The notes under the pieces are model-generated. The model saw only the letters and a list, made by a program, of their open reading frames with translations, searched no databases and was not told the origin of the DNA. The position numbers and the translations under genes are program-made. Below are positions 43,110 to 51,621 of a DNA stretch of 55,619 bases, piece after piece. The stretch is from Lachnospiraceae bacterium (GTDB lineage: Bacteria; Bacillota; Clostridia; Lachnospirales; Lachnospiraceae). Within the stretch, counting starts at the first letter, position 1; each line of letters starts with the position of its first letter. Location of the stretch: assembly GCA_017467805.1 (NCBI GenBank), contig JAFUKJ010000104.1:1-55619 (forward strand), read 5' to 3'.

Positions 43110-44426
43110 ATGAGTTTATATGAAGATATCGTAAGTGGAAAAGAGAAAGTATCATTAGTAGGACTTGGTTATGTAGGTATGCCGATTGCAGTTGCATTTG
43201 CAAGAAAGATTAAGGTTGTAGGTTTTGACTTAAATGCTGCTAAGATTGATTTGTACAAGTCAGGAATTGACCCGACAAATGAAGTTGGTGACGAAGTAAT
43301 TAAGAATACAACTGTAGAGTTTACAGCAGATGCATCTAAGCTTAAAGAAGCGAAGTTCCATATTGTTGCAGTTCCGACACCTGTTAATGATGACCATACA
43401 CCTGACTTAACACCTGTAGAGGGTGCCAGTCGTATCTTGGGACAGAACTTAACAAAGGGTTCTATCGTCGTATTTGAGTCAACAGTATATCCTGGTGTAA
43501 CAGAGGATATCTGTGTACCTATTTTAGAGAAGGAATCAGGCTTAAAGTGTGGTGTTGACTTTAAGATTGGTTACTCACCAGAGCGTATCAATCCAGGTGA
43601 CAAGGTTCACAGATTAGAGACCATTACTAAGATTGTATCTGGTATGGATGAAGAGACTCTTGATGAGGTTGCTAAGGTATATGAGCTTGTTGTAGAGGCA
43701 GGTGTTTACCGTGCAGAAAGCATCAAGGTTGCAGAGGCTGCCAAGGTTATTGAGAACAGCCAGAGAGATATTAATATTGCATTTATGAATGAGTTATCTA
43801 TTATCTTTAATAAGATGGGTATTGATACAAAATCAGTTTTAGAAGCAGCAGGAACAAAGTGGAATTTCTTAAACTTCCAGCCAGGTCTTGTAGGCGGACA
43901 CTGTATTGGTGTTGACCCATATTACTTAACCTATAAGGCTGAGCAGTTAGGCTATCATTCACAGATTATTCTTTCTGGACGCCGCATCAATGATGATATG
44001 GGTAAGTATGTAGCTGAGACATTGGTTAAGAATCTGATTAAGGCAGATATTCCTGTAAAGTCAGCTAAGGTTGCAATCTTAGGCTTCACCTTCAAGGAGA
44101 ATTGTCCAGATACCAGAAATACTAAGATTGTTGATATTTACAATGAGCTTAAGGAGTATGGAATCACTGCGGTTGTAACAGATGATGATGCGGATGCAGC
44201 AGAGGCAAAGAGACTTTATGGAGTAGAATTTACACCAATGTCAGAGATTAAGGATTGTGATGCAGTAGTTCTTGCAGTTGCACATGATTCTTATAAAGCT
44301 CTTCAGATGAAGGATATTGAGGCACTTTATGCTAATAATGGTAAGGTAAAGGTGCTTACAGATTTGAAGGGTATTTTGGATAAGAAGGCTTATGAAGAAG
44401 CTGGATATTTATATTGGAGACTTTAA
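43110..44426 (+). CDS. TviB/WbpO-like UDP-HexNAc 6-dehydrogenase
   Basis: A 438-residue NAD-dependent nucleotide-sugar dehydrogenase with the opening VSLVGLGYVGMPIAVAFA, VPTPVNDDHTPD, GYSPERINPGDK, and the catalytic cysteine C265 in GGHCIGVDPYYLTYKAE. The sequence style fits TviB/VipA and WbpO, which oxidise UDP-GlcNAc or UDP-GalNAc at C6 to the uronic acid, rather than UDP-glucose dehydrogenase. The next gene is a TviC/WbpP-like epimerase, so the pair probably supplies UDP-GalNAcA. AAGGA lies just before the ATG. Codon use here is richer in regular, well-expressed codons than in neighbouring glycosyltransferases. Confidence 0.88.
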   Translation: MSLYEDIVSGKEKVSLVGLGYVGMPIAVAFARKIKVVGFDLNAAKIDLYKSGIDPTNEVGDEVIKNTTVEFTADASKLKEAKFHIVAVPTPVNDDHTPDLTPVEGASRILGQNLTKGSIVVFESTVYPGVTEDICVPILEKESGLKCGVDFKIGYSPERINPGDKVHRLETITKIVSGMDEETLDEVAKVYELVVEAGVYRAESIKVAEAAKVIENSQRDINIAFMNELSIIFNKMGIDTKSVLEAAGTKWNFLNFQPGLVGGHCIGVDPYYLTYKAEQLGYHSQIILSGRRINDDMGKYVAETLVKNLIKADIPVKSAKVAILGFTFKENCPDTRNTKIVDIYNELKEYGITAVVTDDDADAAEAKRLYGVEFTPMSEIKDCDAVVLAVAHDSYKALQMKDIEALYANNGKVKVLTDLKGILDKKAYEEAGYLYWRL

Positions 44427-44428
44427 TT

Positions 44429-45403
44429 ATGGGATATAAGGATTTACAGTTTGAAAAGGATAGTGTGTTTCTTGTAACAGGTGGAGCTGGTTTTATCGGT
44501 TCTAACCTTTGCGAGGCGATTTTGGATATGGGATATCAGGTAAGATGTCTGGATGATTTATCTACAGGTAAGGAAGCGAACGTTAAGATGTTCATGGACA
44601 GACCAGGATATACCTTTATCAAGGGAGATATCAAGGATTTTGATACCTGTATGAAGGCATGTGAGGGCGTTGATTATGTATTGAATCAGGCAGCATGGGG
44701 CTCTGTACCAAGAAGTATTGAGATGCCTTTATTCTATGAGCAGAATAATATCATGGGTACTCTTAATATGATGGAGGCAGCAAGACAGAATGGGGTTAAG
44801 AAGTTTGTATATGCTTCAAGCTCATCTGTATATGGCGACCACCCTGTATTGCCTAAGAAGGAAGGACAGGAGGGTAATCTTTTGTCACCATATGCATTAA
44901 CCAAGCGTACCAATGAGGAGTATGGTAAGCTTTATAAGAGACTTTATAATCTTGATACCTATGGTATGCGTTACTTTAATGTATTTGGCCGTAGACAGGA
45001 CCCAGATGGAGCGTATGCAGCAGTTATTCCAAAGTTTATTAAGATGCTTTTGAAGGGTGAAGTACCAACAATCAATGGTGATGGTAAGCAGTCAAGAGAT
45101 TTTACTTATATTGATAATGTAATTGAAGCGAATCTCAAGGCGTGCCTTGCTCCAAGCGAAGCTGCAGGACAGGCATTTAATATAGCATATGGTGGAAGAG
45201 AGTACCTTATCGATATTTATTATGGGTTATGTAAGGCTCTTGAAAAGGATGTAGAACCAAACTTTGGTCCTGACAGAGCTGGAGATATTAAGCATTCCAA
45301 TGCTGATATTTCAAAGGCAAGAGAGTTGTTAGGATATGATCCTGATTATGATTTCCAGAAAGGAATTGCTCTTGCAATTGACTGGTACAAGGCTAATTTA
45401 TAA
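44429..45403 (+). CDS. TviC/WbpP-like UDP-GlcNAc(A) 4-epimerase
   Basis: The 324-residue short-chain epimerase has TGGAGFIG (17-24), LDDLSTG, the SSSS block (130-133) and catalytic Y155-x3-K159 in SPYALTKR. It resembles WbpP and TviC, which interconvert UDP-GlcNAc/UDP-GlcNAcA and the galacto forms. The ATG at 44429 follows GGAG at 9 bases; a TTG at 44414 lies inside the ribosome site region. It is coupled with the dehydrogenase gene, 2 bases upstream. Together they supply a HexNAc uronic acid that the AsnB- and TupA-like enzymes further down could amidate. Confidence 0.88.
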   Translation: MGYKDLQFEKDSVFLVTGGAGFIGSNLCEAILDMGYQVRCLDDLSTGKEANVKMFMDRPGYTFIKGDIKDFDTCMKACEGVDYVLNQAAWGSVPRSIEMPLFYEQNNIMGTLNMMEAARQNGVKKFVYASSSSVYGDHPVLPKKEGQEGNLLSPYALTKRTNEEYGKLYKRLYNLDTYGMRYFNVFGRRQDPDGAYAAVIPKFIKMLLKGEVPTINGDGKQSRDFTYIDNVIEANLKACLAPSEAAGQAFNIAYGGREYLIDIYYGLCKALEKDVEPNFGPDRAGDIKHSNADISKARELLGYDPDYDFQKGIALAIDWYKANL

Positions 45404-45415
45404 TAATGCAACCGA

Positions 45416-45456
45416 TGTTGTAATACAACAAAAGTTGTAATACAACAGAAGTTGTA
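45416..45456 (+). repeat. 17-base repeats of a short palindrome
   Basis: GTTGTAATACAACA occurs at 45417-45430 and 45434-45447, and a third partial copy (GTTGTA) at 45451-45456, so the period is 17 bases. Each full copy is itself an inverted repeat (TTGTA around a central A). The array lies in the 65-base gap before the deacetylase gene, immediately upstream of its TGGAG site. It may be an operator, an mRNA hairpin switch or a slippage-prone tract. Confidence 0.8.
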
Positions 45457-45468
45457 TGGAGATTATCT

Positions 45469-46059
45469 ATGAAAATTTCAATAAGAATGGATGATATTAC
45501 GCCTGATATGGATTGGGCAAAGTTCCTTAGGTTTAAGGAGCTTTGTGATCTGTATCAGGTAAAGCCGCTTATAGGGGTAGTTCCTGAAAATAAGGACGAG
45601 TTGCTTCATATTGATGAGGCGAGAGAGGATTTTTGGGAATATATCTTACAGTTACAGCGGGAAGGCTGGGTGATTGCCCAGCATGGAAGTGAGCATATTT
45701 ATAAGACGAAGAAGATGGGATGCTTTCCTTTGAATCGATTATCTGAGTTTGCAGGACTTAAGTATGAAGAGCAGCTTGCTTCCTTGAAAAAGGGACAGGC
45801 TATCTTAAAAGAGCATGGGATAGAAACAGATATTTTTATGGCACCTGCACATTCCTATGATAACAATACTTTGAGAGCTTTAAAGGAATTGGGCTTTCGA
45901 AGGATAACGGACGGATTCGGTATCAGACCGTATGTCTGGAAGGAAATGACATTTTATCCCATATCGTATAAGCAAAGTAGTAGCTTAAAGAAAGCGACAG
46001 GTTATACAACATTTGTTGCACATGCCAATACTATGAATGAGGCAGATTTTAAGCGTTAG
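45469..46059 (+). CDS. Polysaccharide deacetylase-like (NodB/DUF2334 type) protein, cut by an amber codon
   Basis: The 196-residue reading has features of metal-dependent polysaccharide deacetylases: an opening KISIRMDDI with the paired aspartates, VIAQHGSEHIY with the metal-binding histidines, and FMAPAHSYDNNTL. The family removes acetyl groups from sugars of cell-surface polymers, usually outside the cell, but this protein has no signal peptide, so it may act on a cytoplasmic intermediate. The frame ends at a TAG (46057-46059), yet the same frame stays open for another 54 codons to a TAG at 46219. The catalytic part is complete. Whether the shortened protein is active is uncertain. Confidence 0.75.
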   Translation: MKISIRMDDITPDMDWAKFLRFKELCDLYQVKPLIGVVPENKDELLHIDEAREDFWEYILQLQREGWVIAQHGSEHIYKTKKMGCFPLNRLSEFAGLKYEEQLASLKKGQAILKEHGIETDIFMAPAHSYDNNTLRALKELGFRRITDGFGIRPYVWKEMTFYPISYKQSSSLKKATGYTTFVAHANTMNEADFKR

Positions 46060-46221
46060 GAGAAGCTGTTTGAAGAGCAGAAAGAGAATATTATATCCTA
46101 CGAGGATTATTTAAAAATAGAGGCGGCTCCAAGAGGTGTTTTGGGAGCAATAAGAGAATACTTAATGGCACTTACCAAGTTTTGTCTTGTGAATGGAAAG
46201 AGCCTGATTAGAAAGGGATAG
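46060..46221 (+). pseudogene. C-terminal remainder of the deacetylase-like gene after the amber stop
   Basis: In-frame with the previous gene, this segment encodes 53 residues beginning EKLFEEQKENIISYEDYL, which reads as the expected end of the DUF2334-like domain, and stops at TAG 46219-46221. It has no start codon with a ribosome site near its beginning. A single base change in the codon at 46057 (for example CAG or AAG to TAG) would explain the split. Confidence 0.7.
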
Positions 46222-46228
46222 TCTGACG

Positions 46229-47386
46229 ATGGAAGAACCAATCAGAGTATTGCATGTCCTTGGGTCTACCAACCTGGGAGGAGCAGAGAGCAGAATCATG
46301 GAACTGTACCGTTGTATAGACCGTAGCCAGATACAGTTTGATTTTTTGGTGCATACAAAGCAGGAAGGATATTATAGCGAGGAGATTCGTTCTCTTGGCG
46401 GAAGAATATATTCATTACCAAAGTTTAAATTGATAAATTTGTTTGAATATAGGAAAGCAATCATAAGCTTTTTTGAAGAGCATCAGGAGTTTGTGGCAGT
46501 ACATGGACATATGACGAGTACAGCATCTATCTATTTGCCGATAGCAAAGAGGATATATGCGAAGCAGAATAAAGTATTGATGACAATTGCACATGCCAGA
46601 AGCGCAGGTGTGGATAAAGGTCTGAAAGGAACTGTCACAAAGTGGATACGTTCCTCTCTGAAACGAAAAACAGATTACTGTTTTACCTGTTCAAAAGAGG
46701 CAGGAATCGCTGTGTATGGAAGTAAATGGGTAAAGAATGGTAAGGTGTGGACGGTTCCTAATGCTATTGATGTTTCAAGGTTTGCTTATAATGAGGACAA
46801 GAGGCAGGAAGTCAGAGCGAATTTAGGACTTCAGGACAAGTTCGTAATCGGACATGTAGGTAGATTTGGTTTTATGAAGAATCATACTTATCTGGTAGAC
46901 ATTTTTGCCGAGCTATGTAAAGAGAGAGAAGATATGGCACTGGTACTTATCGGTGAGGGTGAGGAAGAAAAGCCTGTCAGAGAGAAGCTGGAGCGATTAG
47001 GTCTTAGTGACAAGGTAATGTTTCTTGGAAACAAGAAGGATGTGGAGAATTATTATCAGGCATTTGACTATTTTGTATTTCCATCCATGTTCGAGGGGTT
47101 ACCAGGAAGCGTAGTGGAGGCACAGGCTGCAGGCTTGCACTGCCTGGTATCTGATGCAGTTACCCGTGAGGTTGGCTTAACGAAGCTGGTGTCTTATCGC
47201 AGTATTCAGGAGGAGCCTTTGGCTTGGGCAGAAGAGATTCTTACAAATTCTAAGGAAGCTATGGTTAGAGATAATGTGCAGGATATTTTGTGTGAAGCGG
47301 GATTCGATGTCAGAAAACAGGCAAAGTCCATGTTAGATTTTTATAAGAGCGGCGAGAATCCGCCAGGATGTGTGACGAGAGAATAA
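46229..47386 (+). CDS. GT4 family glycosyltransferase
   Basis: The 385-residue GT-B enzyme opens RVLHVLGSTNLGGAESRIMELYR, which is typical for GT4 enzymes of capsule and EPS loci. VIGHVGRFGFMKNH starts the second domain, and the donor site carries EGLPGSVVE (E-x7-E). It lies 7 bases after the deacetylase remainder and is the first of three successive GT4 genes. The donor sugar is unknown, but GalNAcA or GlcNAc are available in this cluster. Confidence 0.85.
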   Translation: MEEPIRVLHVLGSTNLGGAESRIMELYRCIDRSQIQFDFLVHTKQEGYYSEEIRSLGGRIYSLPKFKLINLFEYRKAIISFFEEHQEFVAVHGHMTSTASIYLPIAKRIYAKQNKVLMTIAHARSAGVDKGLKGTVTKWIRSSLKRKTDYCFTCSKEAGIAVYGSKWVKNGKVWTVPNAIDVSRFAYNEDKRQEVRANLGLQDKFVIGHVGRFGFMKNHTYLVDIFAELCKEREDMALVLIGEGEEEKPVREKLERLGLSDKVMFLGNKKDVENYYQAFDYFVFPSMFEGLPGSVVEAQAAGLHCLVSDAVTREVGLTKLVSYRSIQEEPLAWAEEILTNSKEAMVRDNVQDILCEAGFDVRKQAKSMLDFYKSGENPPGCVTRE

Positions 47387-47402
47387 AGGTAAGGGTATTT
47401 GG

Positions 47403-48581
47403 ATGAGAGAACGTAGAAGAATTATGCTGATTGTTCCAATGCTGCATCAAGGAGGTTTCGAACGAATCTGTGCGATGACTGCAAAGCTTTTGAATCAGGA
47501 GCATGAGGTATATTTGGTAATATTCAGTTCAGAAGATATGTTGTATGACGTGTCGGGGGTAAATCTCATTGATTTACAGCTCGGAACGGTACCAGGAAAG
47601 CTTGGAAAGCTATGCAACATAATAAAGAGAATTGGTCGTGTGCGTGGATTGAAGAAGGAGCTTCATATACAGGTAAGTTATAGCTTCGGAACAACGGCCA
47701 ATCTGGTTAATGTATTGTCTAAGTATAAGGATACTGTGTGGGCAGGTATTAGAGGATATGGTGCGTTAGAGGAGCATTTAGAGCTGATTACCAAAAAGGC
47801 AGACAGAGTAGTTAGCTGTACCCGTATTATGGAAAGGGATATTGCAGAAAGATGTGTGGTAAAAAGTTCGGCTACATTGTATAATCCGTGTGAGGTTGAT
47901 AGACTCAGAGAGCTTGCAAAGGAACCGATACCTGAGAAAATAAAAGCATTTATTGATAAGCCTGGGAAGCTTATTGTATCTATGGGACGCGAGGATGATA
48001 TTAAAGGCTTTTGGCATCTGATAAAAAGTGTGGCTCTTGTAAAGAAGAAGCTGCCAGATGTGAAGCTGATGATTATTGGGGACGGCGAATATAAGGAGTA
48101 CAAGCAGCTTGCATTGGAGTTAGGAATAGCAGAGGATGTATTGTTTGCAGGCGTACATAAGAATCCGTTTGCAATACTTGATAAGGCAGATGTGTACGCA
48201 TTGACTTCTGATACAGAGGGATTTCCGAATGCTTTAATAGAGGCTATGGCGGTAGGTTTGCCTTGTGTCAGTGTGAATTGTAAAACAGGACCAGCTGAGA
48301 TTCTTCATCAAAATTATGAAGAATGTAGTGATGCAAGCAAAGCGTATTATGCCGATTACGGTATATTGATGCCTGCTTTGAAAGGGAATAAGGATGTAGT
48401 TCCTGACAGCATTACCTGCGAAGAAGAGCAGTTTGCTGATGGATTGTATCATCTGTTGTCAGATGCAGTTCTTTATGAAAAGTATGCGAAGAAGGCAGTT
48501 CAAAGAGCCAATGAGTTTAGTATGGATGAGTATAGACGAAATATAGAGAAGCTTATTCAAGAGGATTGCAAGAGGAGTTAG
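47403..48581 (+). CDS. GT4 family glycosyltransferase
   Basis: The 392-residue GT-B enzyme starts IMLIVPMLHQGGFERICAMTAKLL and has LIVSMGREDDIKGFWHLI at the start of its second domain and EGFPNALIE (E-x7-E) in the donor site, followed by GLPCVSVNCKTGPAEIL. It follows the previous GT4 gene by 16 bases, with AAGGTAAGGG upstream. It probably adds one residue of the second glycan. The substrate is unknown. Confidence 0.84.
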   Translation: MRERRRIMLIVPMLHQGGFERICAMTAKLLNQEHEVYLVIFSSEDMLYDVSGVNLIDLQLGTVPGKLGKLCNIIKRIGRVRGLKKELHIQVSYSFGTTANLVNVLSKYKDTVWAGIRGYGALEEHLELITKKADRVVSCTRIMERDIAERCVVKSSATLYNPCEVDRLRELAKEPIPEKIKAFIDKPGKLIVSMGREDDIKGFWHLIKSVALVKKKLPDVKLMIIGDGEYKEYKQLALELGIAEDVLFAGVHKNPFAILDKADVYALTSDTEGFPNALIEAMAVGLPCVSVNCKTGPAEILHQNYEECSDASKAYYADYGILMPALKGNKDVVPDSITCEEEQFADGLYHLLSDAVLYEKYAKKAVQRANEFSMDEYRRNIEKLIQEDCKRS

Positions 48582-48583
48582 AT

Positions 48584-49681
48584 ATGAAGATAGTATTTCA
48601 TTTGAATTCTTTGGAACGAGGCGGCGCTGAAAGAGTCGTGACTAATCTTGCGGGACAATTTGTTGCGAATGGATATGAAGTGTTTATTGCAACAGAGTCT
48701 CAGGGTGAGGAAGAATATGTAATAGATGAGCGAATTCACAGAGTACACGTGGGATTGACGAAGGAACAGGAAGAAAAAGGACGATATAGCAAGTTTTTAG
48801 CCAGAATTACGAATTTGAGAAGATTTATTTTGGAGGAAAAGCCTGATGTGGTAATTGCGTTTGCAAGAAAGGCAAACTATCGGGCTTTGACGGCTACTAT
48901 TGGAACTAAGATACCAGTGGTAATATCTGTTCGTATCGTGCCAGTTGGACATTATGACCATTTGACTGATAAGATTCAGATTCCAATGCTGTTTCCAAGG
49001 GCAGCAGGTTGTGTGTTTCAAACGCAGGAGCAGAAGGATTTCTTTCCACAATATTTACAGAATAAGTCTCGCATTATTTTGAATGCGATTAATCCGAAGT
49101 TTTTGGGAAACTCAATTCCTGAGAAACGTGAGAAAGTTGTTGTACATTCAGGAAGAATCGTGGATTTTAAGAATCAGCTTATGCTGATTAGAGCTTTTGT
49201 AGAGGTTCATAAGAAGCATCCTGACTATGTTTTGAAGATATTTGGTTATGATACTGGAGATGGAACATGGCAGAAGCTGGAAGCTTTGATTGAAGAGAAG
49301 CAGGCTGGAGACTATGTAAAACTCATGGGTGGAAGTGACCAATTGGAGAAGGATATGATTCAGGGAGCGGTAGCAGCATTTTCCTCAGACAAGGAAGGAA
49401 TGCCTAACGCGATGTTGGAAGCGATGGCATTAGGACTTCCTGTAGTTGCAACTGATTGTCCTGGTGGTGGTCCGAGGATGGTTATAACTCATGAAGAGAA
49501 TGGGTTGTTAGTGCCAGTTGGAGATGAGAAAGCTTTAGCTGAAGCAATCAACAGATTGATAGAGAATCCAGAATTTGCCCAGATGCTTGGAAAGAATGCA
49601 GCCAAGATAGGAGAGAAGGCTGGTTCGGAGATGATTTTCCGTGAGTGGGAAGAGTATCTTTTGCAAATATGTGATAAATAG
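48584..49681 (+). CDS. GT4 family glycosyltransferase
   Basis: The 365-residue GT-B enzyme opens MKIVFHLNSLERGGAERVV and carries VVHSGRIVDFKNQ and EGMPNAMLE (E-x7-E) with GLPVVATDCPGGGP. It resembles the protein encoded at 52598 in length, opening and donor site (both have the CPxGGP stretch), so the two are probably paralogues. The ATG at 48584 has GAGGAG 6 bases upstream; the TTG at 48566 would lie within the previous gene and before the ribosome site. Confidence 0.85.
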   Translation: MKIVFHLNSLERGGAERVVTNLAGQFVANGYEVFIATESQGEEEYVIDERIHRVHVGLTKEQEEKGRYSKFLARITNLRRFILEEKPDVVIAFARKANYRALTATIGTKIPVVISVRIVPVGHYDHLTDKIQIPMLFPRAAGCVFQTQEQKDFFPQYLQNKSRIILNAINPKFLGNSIPEKREKVVVHSGRIVDFKNQLMLIRAFVEVHKKHPDYVLKIFGYDTGDGTWQKLEALIEEKQAGDYVKLMGGSDQLEKDMIQGAVAAFSSDKEGMPNAMLEAMALGLPVVATDCPGGGPRMVITHEENGLLVPVGDEKALAEAINRLIENPEFAQMLGKNAAKIGEKAGSEMIFREWEEYLLQICDK

Positions 49682-49724
49682 CAAGTATCATGTAAGAAAG
49701 AGGTAAAAGCAGGAGGAGTAGACT

Positions 49725-51602
49725 ATGTGTGGAATATGCGGCTTTGTTTCCAAGGAGCCTATTACCAAATCACAGTTAAAAACGATGAACGATACCATGT
49801 ATCATAGAGGACCGAATGACAGCGGAGAAGAAATTTTTGGTATAGCTGAGGGATATTCGGTAGGTCTTGCACAGAGACGTTTGTCCATACAGGATTTGTC
49901 TGAGCTGGGACATCAGCCTATGCATTCTGTGAATGAGAGGTTGGTTATTGTATTTAATGGTGAGATTTACAATTTCCATGAGTTAAGAGAGGAATTGGGA
50001 GATTATCCTTTTAAGTCTCATTGCGATACAGAGGTCATTCTTGCTGCTTACTTGAAGTGGGGAATCGCATGTGTTGACAGATTTCAGGGAATGTTTGCGA
50101 TTGCACTTTTTGATAGAGAAACCAATGAACTGTATCTGGTAAGGGATAGAATTGGTAAGAAACCACTGTATTATTGGAACGAAGCAGGAAATATTGTATT
50201 CGCATCGGAGTTAAAGCCGATTATGGAATGCCCTGGCTTTGCAAAGAGGATTAACACACAGGTTATGAGAAGATACCTTAGGCAGCAGTATATTCCTGAG
50301 CCTGAAAGTATCTTTGAGTATGTATATAAGGTATTGCCAGGAGAAATTGTACAGTTCACTCTGGGTAAGGTACAAAAGTGGAAATACTGGGATATTCCTC
50401 AGGTATATGCCCGCCAGAAAATGGAAACAGTTGGAAGTTATGAGGAAGCAAAAGAAGAATTAAAGGGAATTCTAAGGGATTCTGTGAAGAAGAGAATGAT
50501 AGCAGATGTGCCGTTAGGAACATTTCTAAGCGGTGGTTATGATTCTTCGCTTGTAACGGCGATAGCACAGGAGTTGAGTGATGAACCTGTTAAGACATAT
50601 TCCATTGGATTTCATGAGGAGAAATATAATGAAGCCAAGTTCGCCAAGGAGGTTGCGAAATACCTGGGTACACAGCATACAGAGTTATATGTGGATGAGC
50701 AGGCGATGTACGAGATGGTAAATACTCTGCCAAAGTACTATGATGAACCGTTTGCAGACAGTTCACAGATACCATCCATGCTTGTGTCACAGCTTGCGTC
50801 AAAGGATGTAACAGTTGTGTTGTCGGGAGATGGTGGTGACGAGTTCTTCTGCGGCTATGGAGTATATGATTATGTGGCAAAGGCACAGAGCTTAGATGCA
50901 TTGGGGGGGATTATTTATCAAGCGTCCCGCTTGCCTCTGATTAAGCAGGCGAAGCTTTTGGAGAAGTTACCTTTTAAGGTGCAGGTGATAGCTAAGAATC
51001 GTAATCCTTTGACTAAGACTCAGCTAAGTAATCAGAATTATACATGCGCGATAGAGAAGATGGTGCCAAATGAAGGACTGCCATTTGAATATCCGATAGA
51101 GGATAGATATCAGGAGAAGAATTGGCAGGCAAGAAGAATGCTTCTGGATGAAGAAACTTATTTGCCAGCGGATATTCTTTGCAAGGTGGACAGGGCGTCC
51201 ATGAAGTATTCCATAGAGTCCAGATGTCCGATTTTGGATGTGAATGTGATGGAATATTCCTATCGTTTACCTCATGAGTATAAGTATGCCAATGGTGTTA
51301 AAAAGCGAATTTTGAAGGATATTGCTTATGATTATATTCCAAAAGAGCTTTTAGACAGACCTAAGGTTGGGTTTGCAGTTCCTCTTGATAAGTGGATGAG
51401 AGGACCTTTGAGAGAACAGTTGACAGATATGTGTCAGACGGATTATTTGAAACGTCAGGGCATTTTTGATGCAGAATATATGAATGATTTTGTGAAGCGC
51501 TATTTGCAGACAGGAGATAAGGGTGCAGGAAGCGGTGAGAATTATTCGAGAATTATGTGGGCATTTTTCGTGTTCCAGCAGTGGTTTCAGTATTATATGT
51601 AG
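49725..51602 (+). CDS. AsnB/WbpS-like glutamine amidotransferase (first copy)
   Basis: This is a full-length, 625-residue class II asparagine synthetase-like protein. Cys2 directly after the start methionine (MCGICGF) is the glutaminase nucleophile, and the synthetase domain has the ATP-binding PP-loop LSGGYDS (268-274) and GDGGDE. In surface polysaccharide loci such proteins (WbpS-type) convert the C6 carboxyl of uronic acids to an amide. The TviB- and TviC-like genes upstream make the likely uronic acid. Ordinary asparagine synthesis is the alternative, but two copies in one glycan locus favour the sugar role. AGGAGGAG precedes the ATG. Confidence 0.85.
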   Translation: MCGICGFVSKEPITKSQLKTMNDTMYHRGPNDSGEEIFGIAEGYSVGLAQRRLSIQDLSELGHQPMHSVNERLVIVFNGEIYNFHELREELGDYPFKSHCDTEVILAAYLKWGIACVDRFQGMFAIALFDRETNELYLVRDRIGKKPLYYWNEAGNIVFASELKPIMECPGFAKRINTQVMRRYLRQQYIPEPESIFEYVYKVLPGEIVQFTLGKVQKWKYWDIPQVYARQKMETVGSYEEAKEELKGILRDSVKKRMIADVPLGTFLSGGYDSSLVTAIAQELSDEPVKTYSIGFHEEKYNEAKFAKEVAKYLGTQHTELYVDEQAMYEMVNTLPKYYDEPFADSSQIPSMLVSQLASKDVTVVLSGDGGDEFFCGYGVYDYVAKAQSLDALGGIIYQASRLPLIKQAKLLEKLPFKVQVIAKNRNPLTKTQLSNQNYTCAIEKMVPNEGLPFEYPIEDRYQEKNWQARRMLLDEETYLPADILCKVDRASMKYSIESRCPILDVNVMEYSYRLPHEYKYANGVKKRILKDIAYDYIPKELLDRPKVGFAVPLDKWMRGPLREQLTDMCQTDYLKRQGIFDAEYMNDFVKRYLQTGDKGAGSGENYSRIMWAFFVFQQWFQYYM

Positions 51603-51621
51603 ATAAGTGGAGGTATTGGTG

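Noticed and set aside
45416-45456. CRISPR array
   Set aside because: The units are 14 bases with 3-base gaps, far too short for repeats and spacers, and no cas genes are present.
46057-46059. Amber codon read as pyrrolysine
   Set aside because: Nothing in the window suggests pyrrolysine machinery, and the family has no known need for it; a point mutation is simpler.
49725-51602. Plain asparagine biosynthesis as the main role of the first asnB-like gene
   Set aside because: Possible, but the gene sits within a run of sugar genes right before a TupA-like ligase and after uronic acid enzymes, so sugar amidation is preferred.
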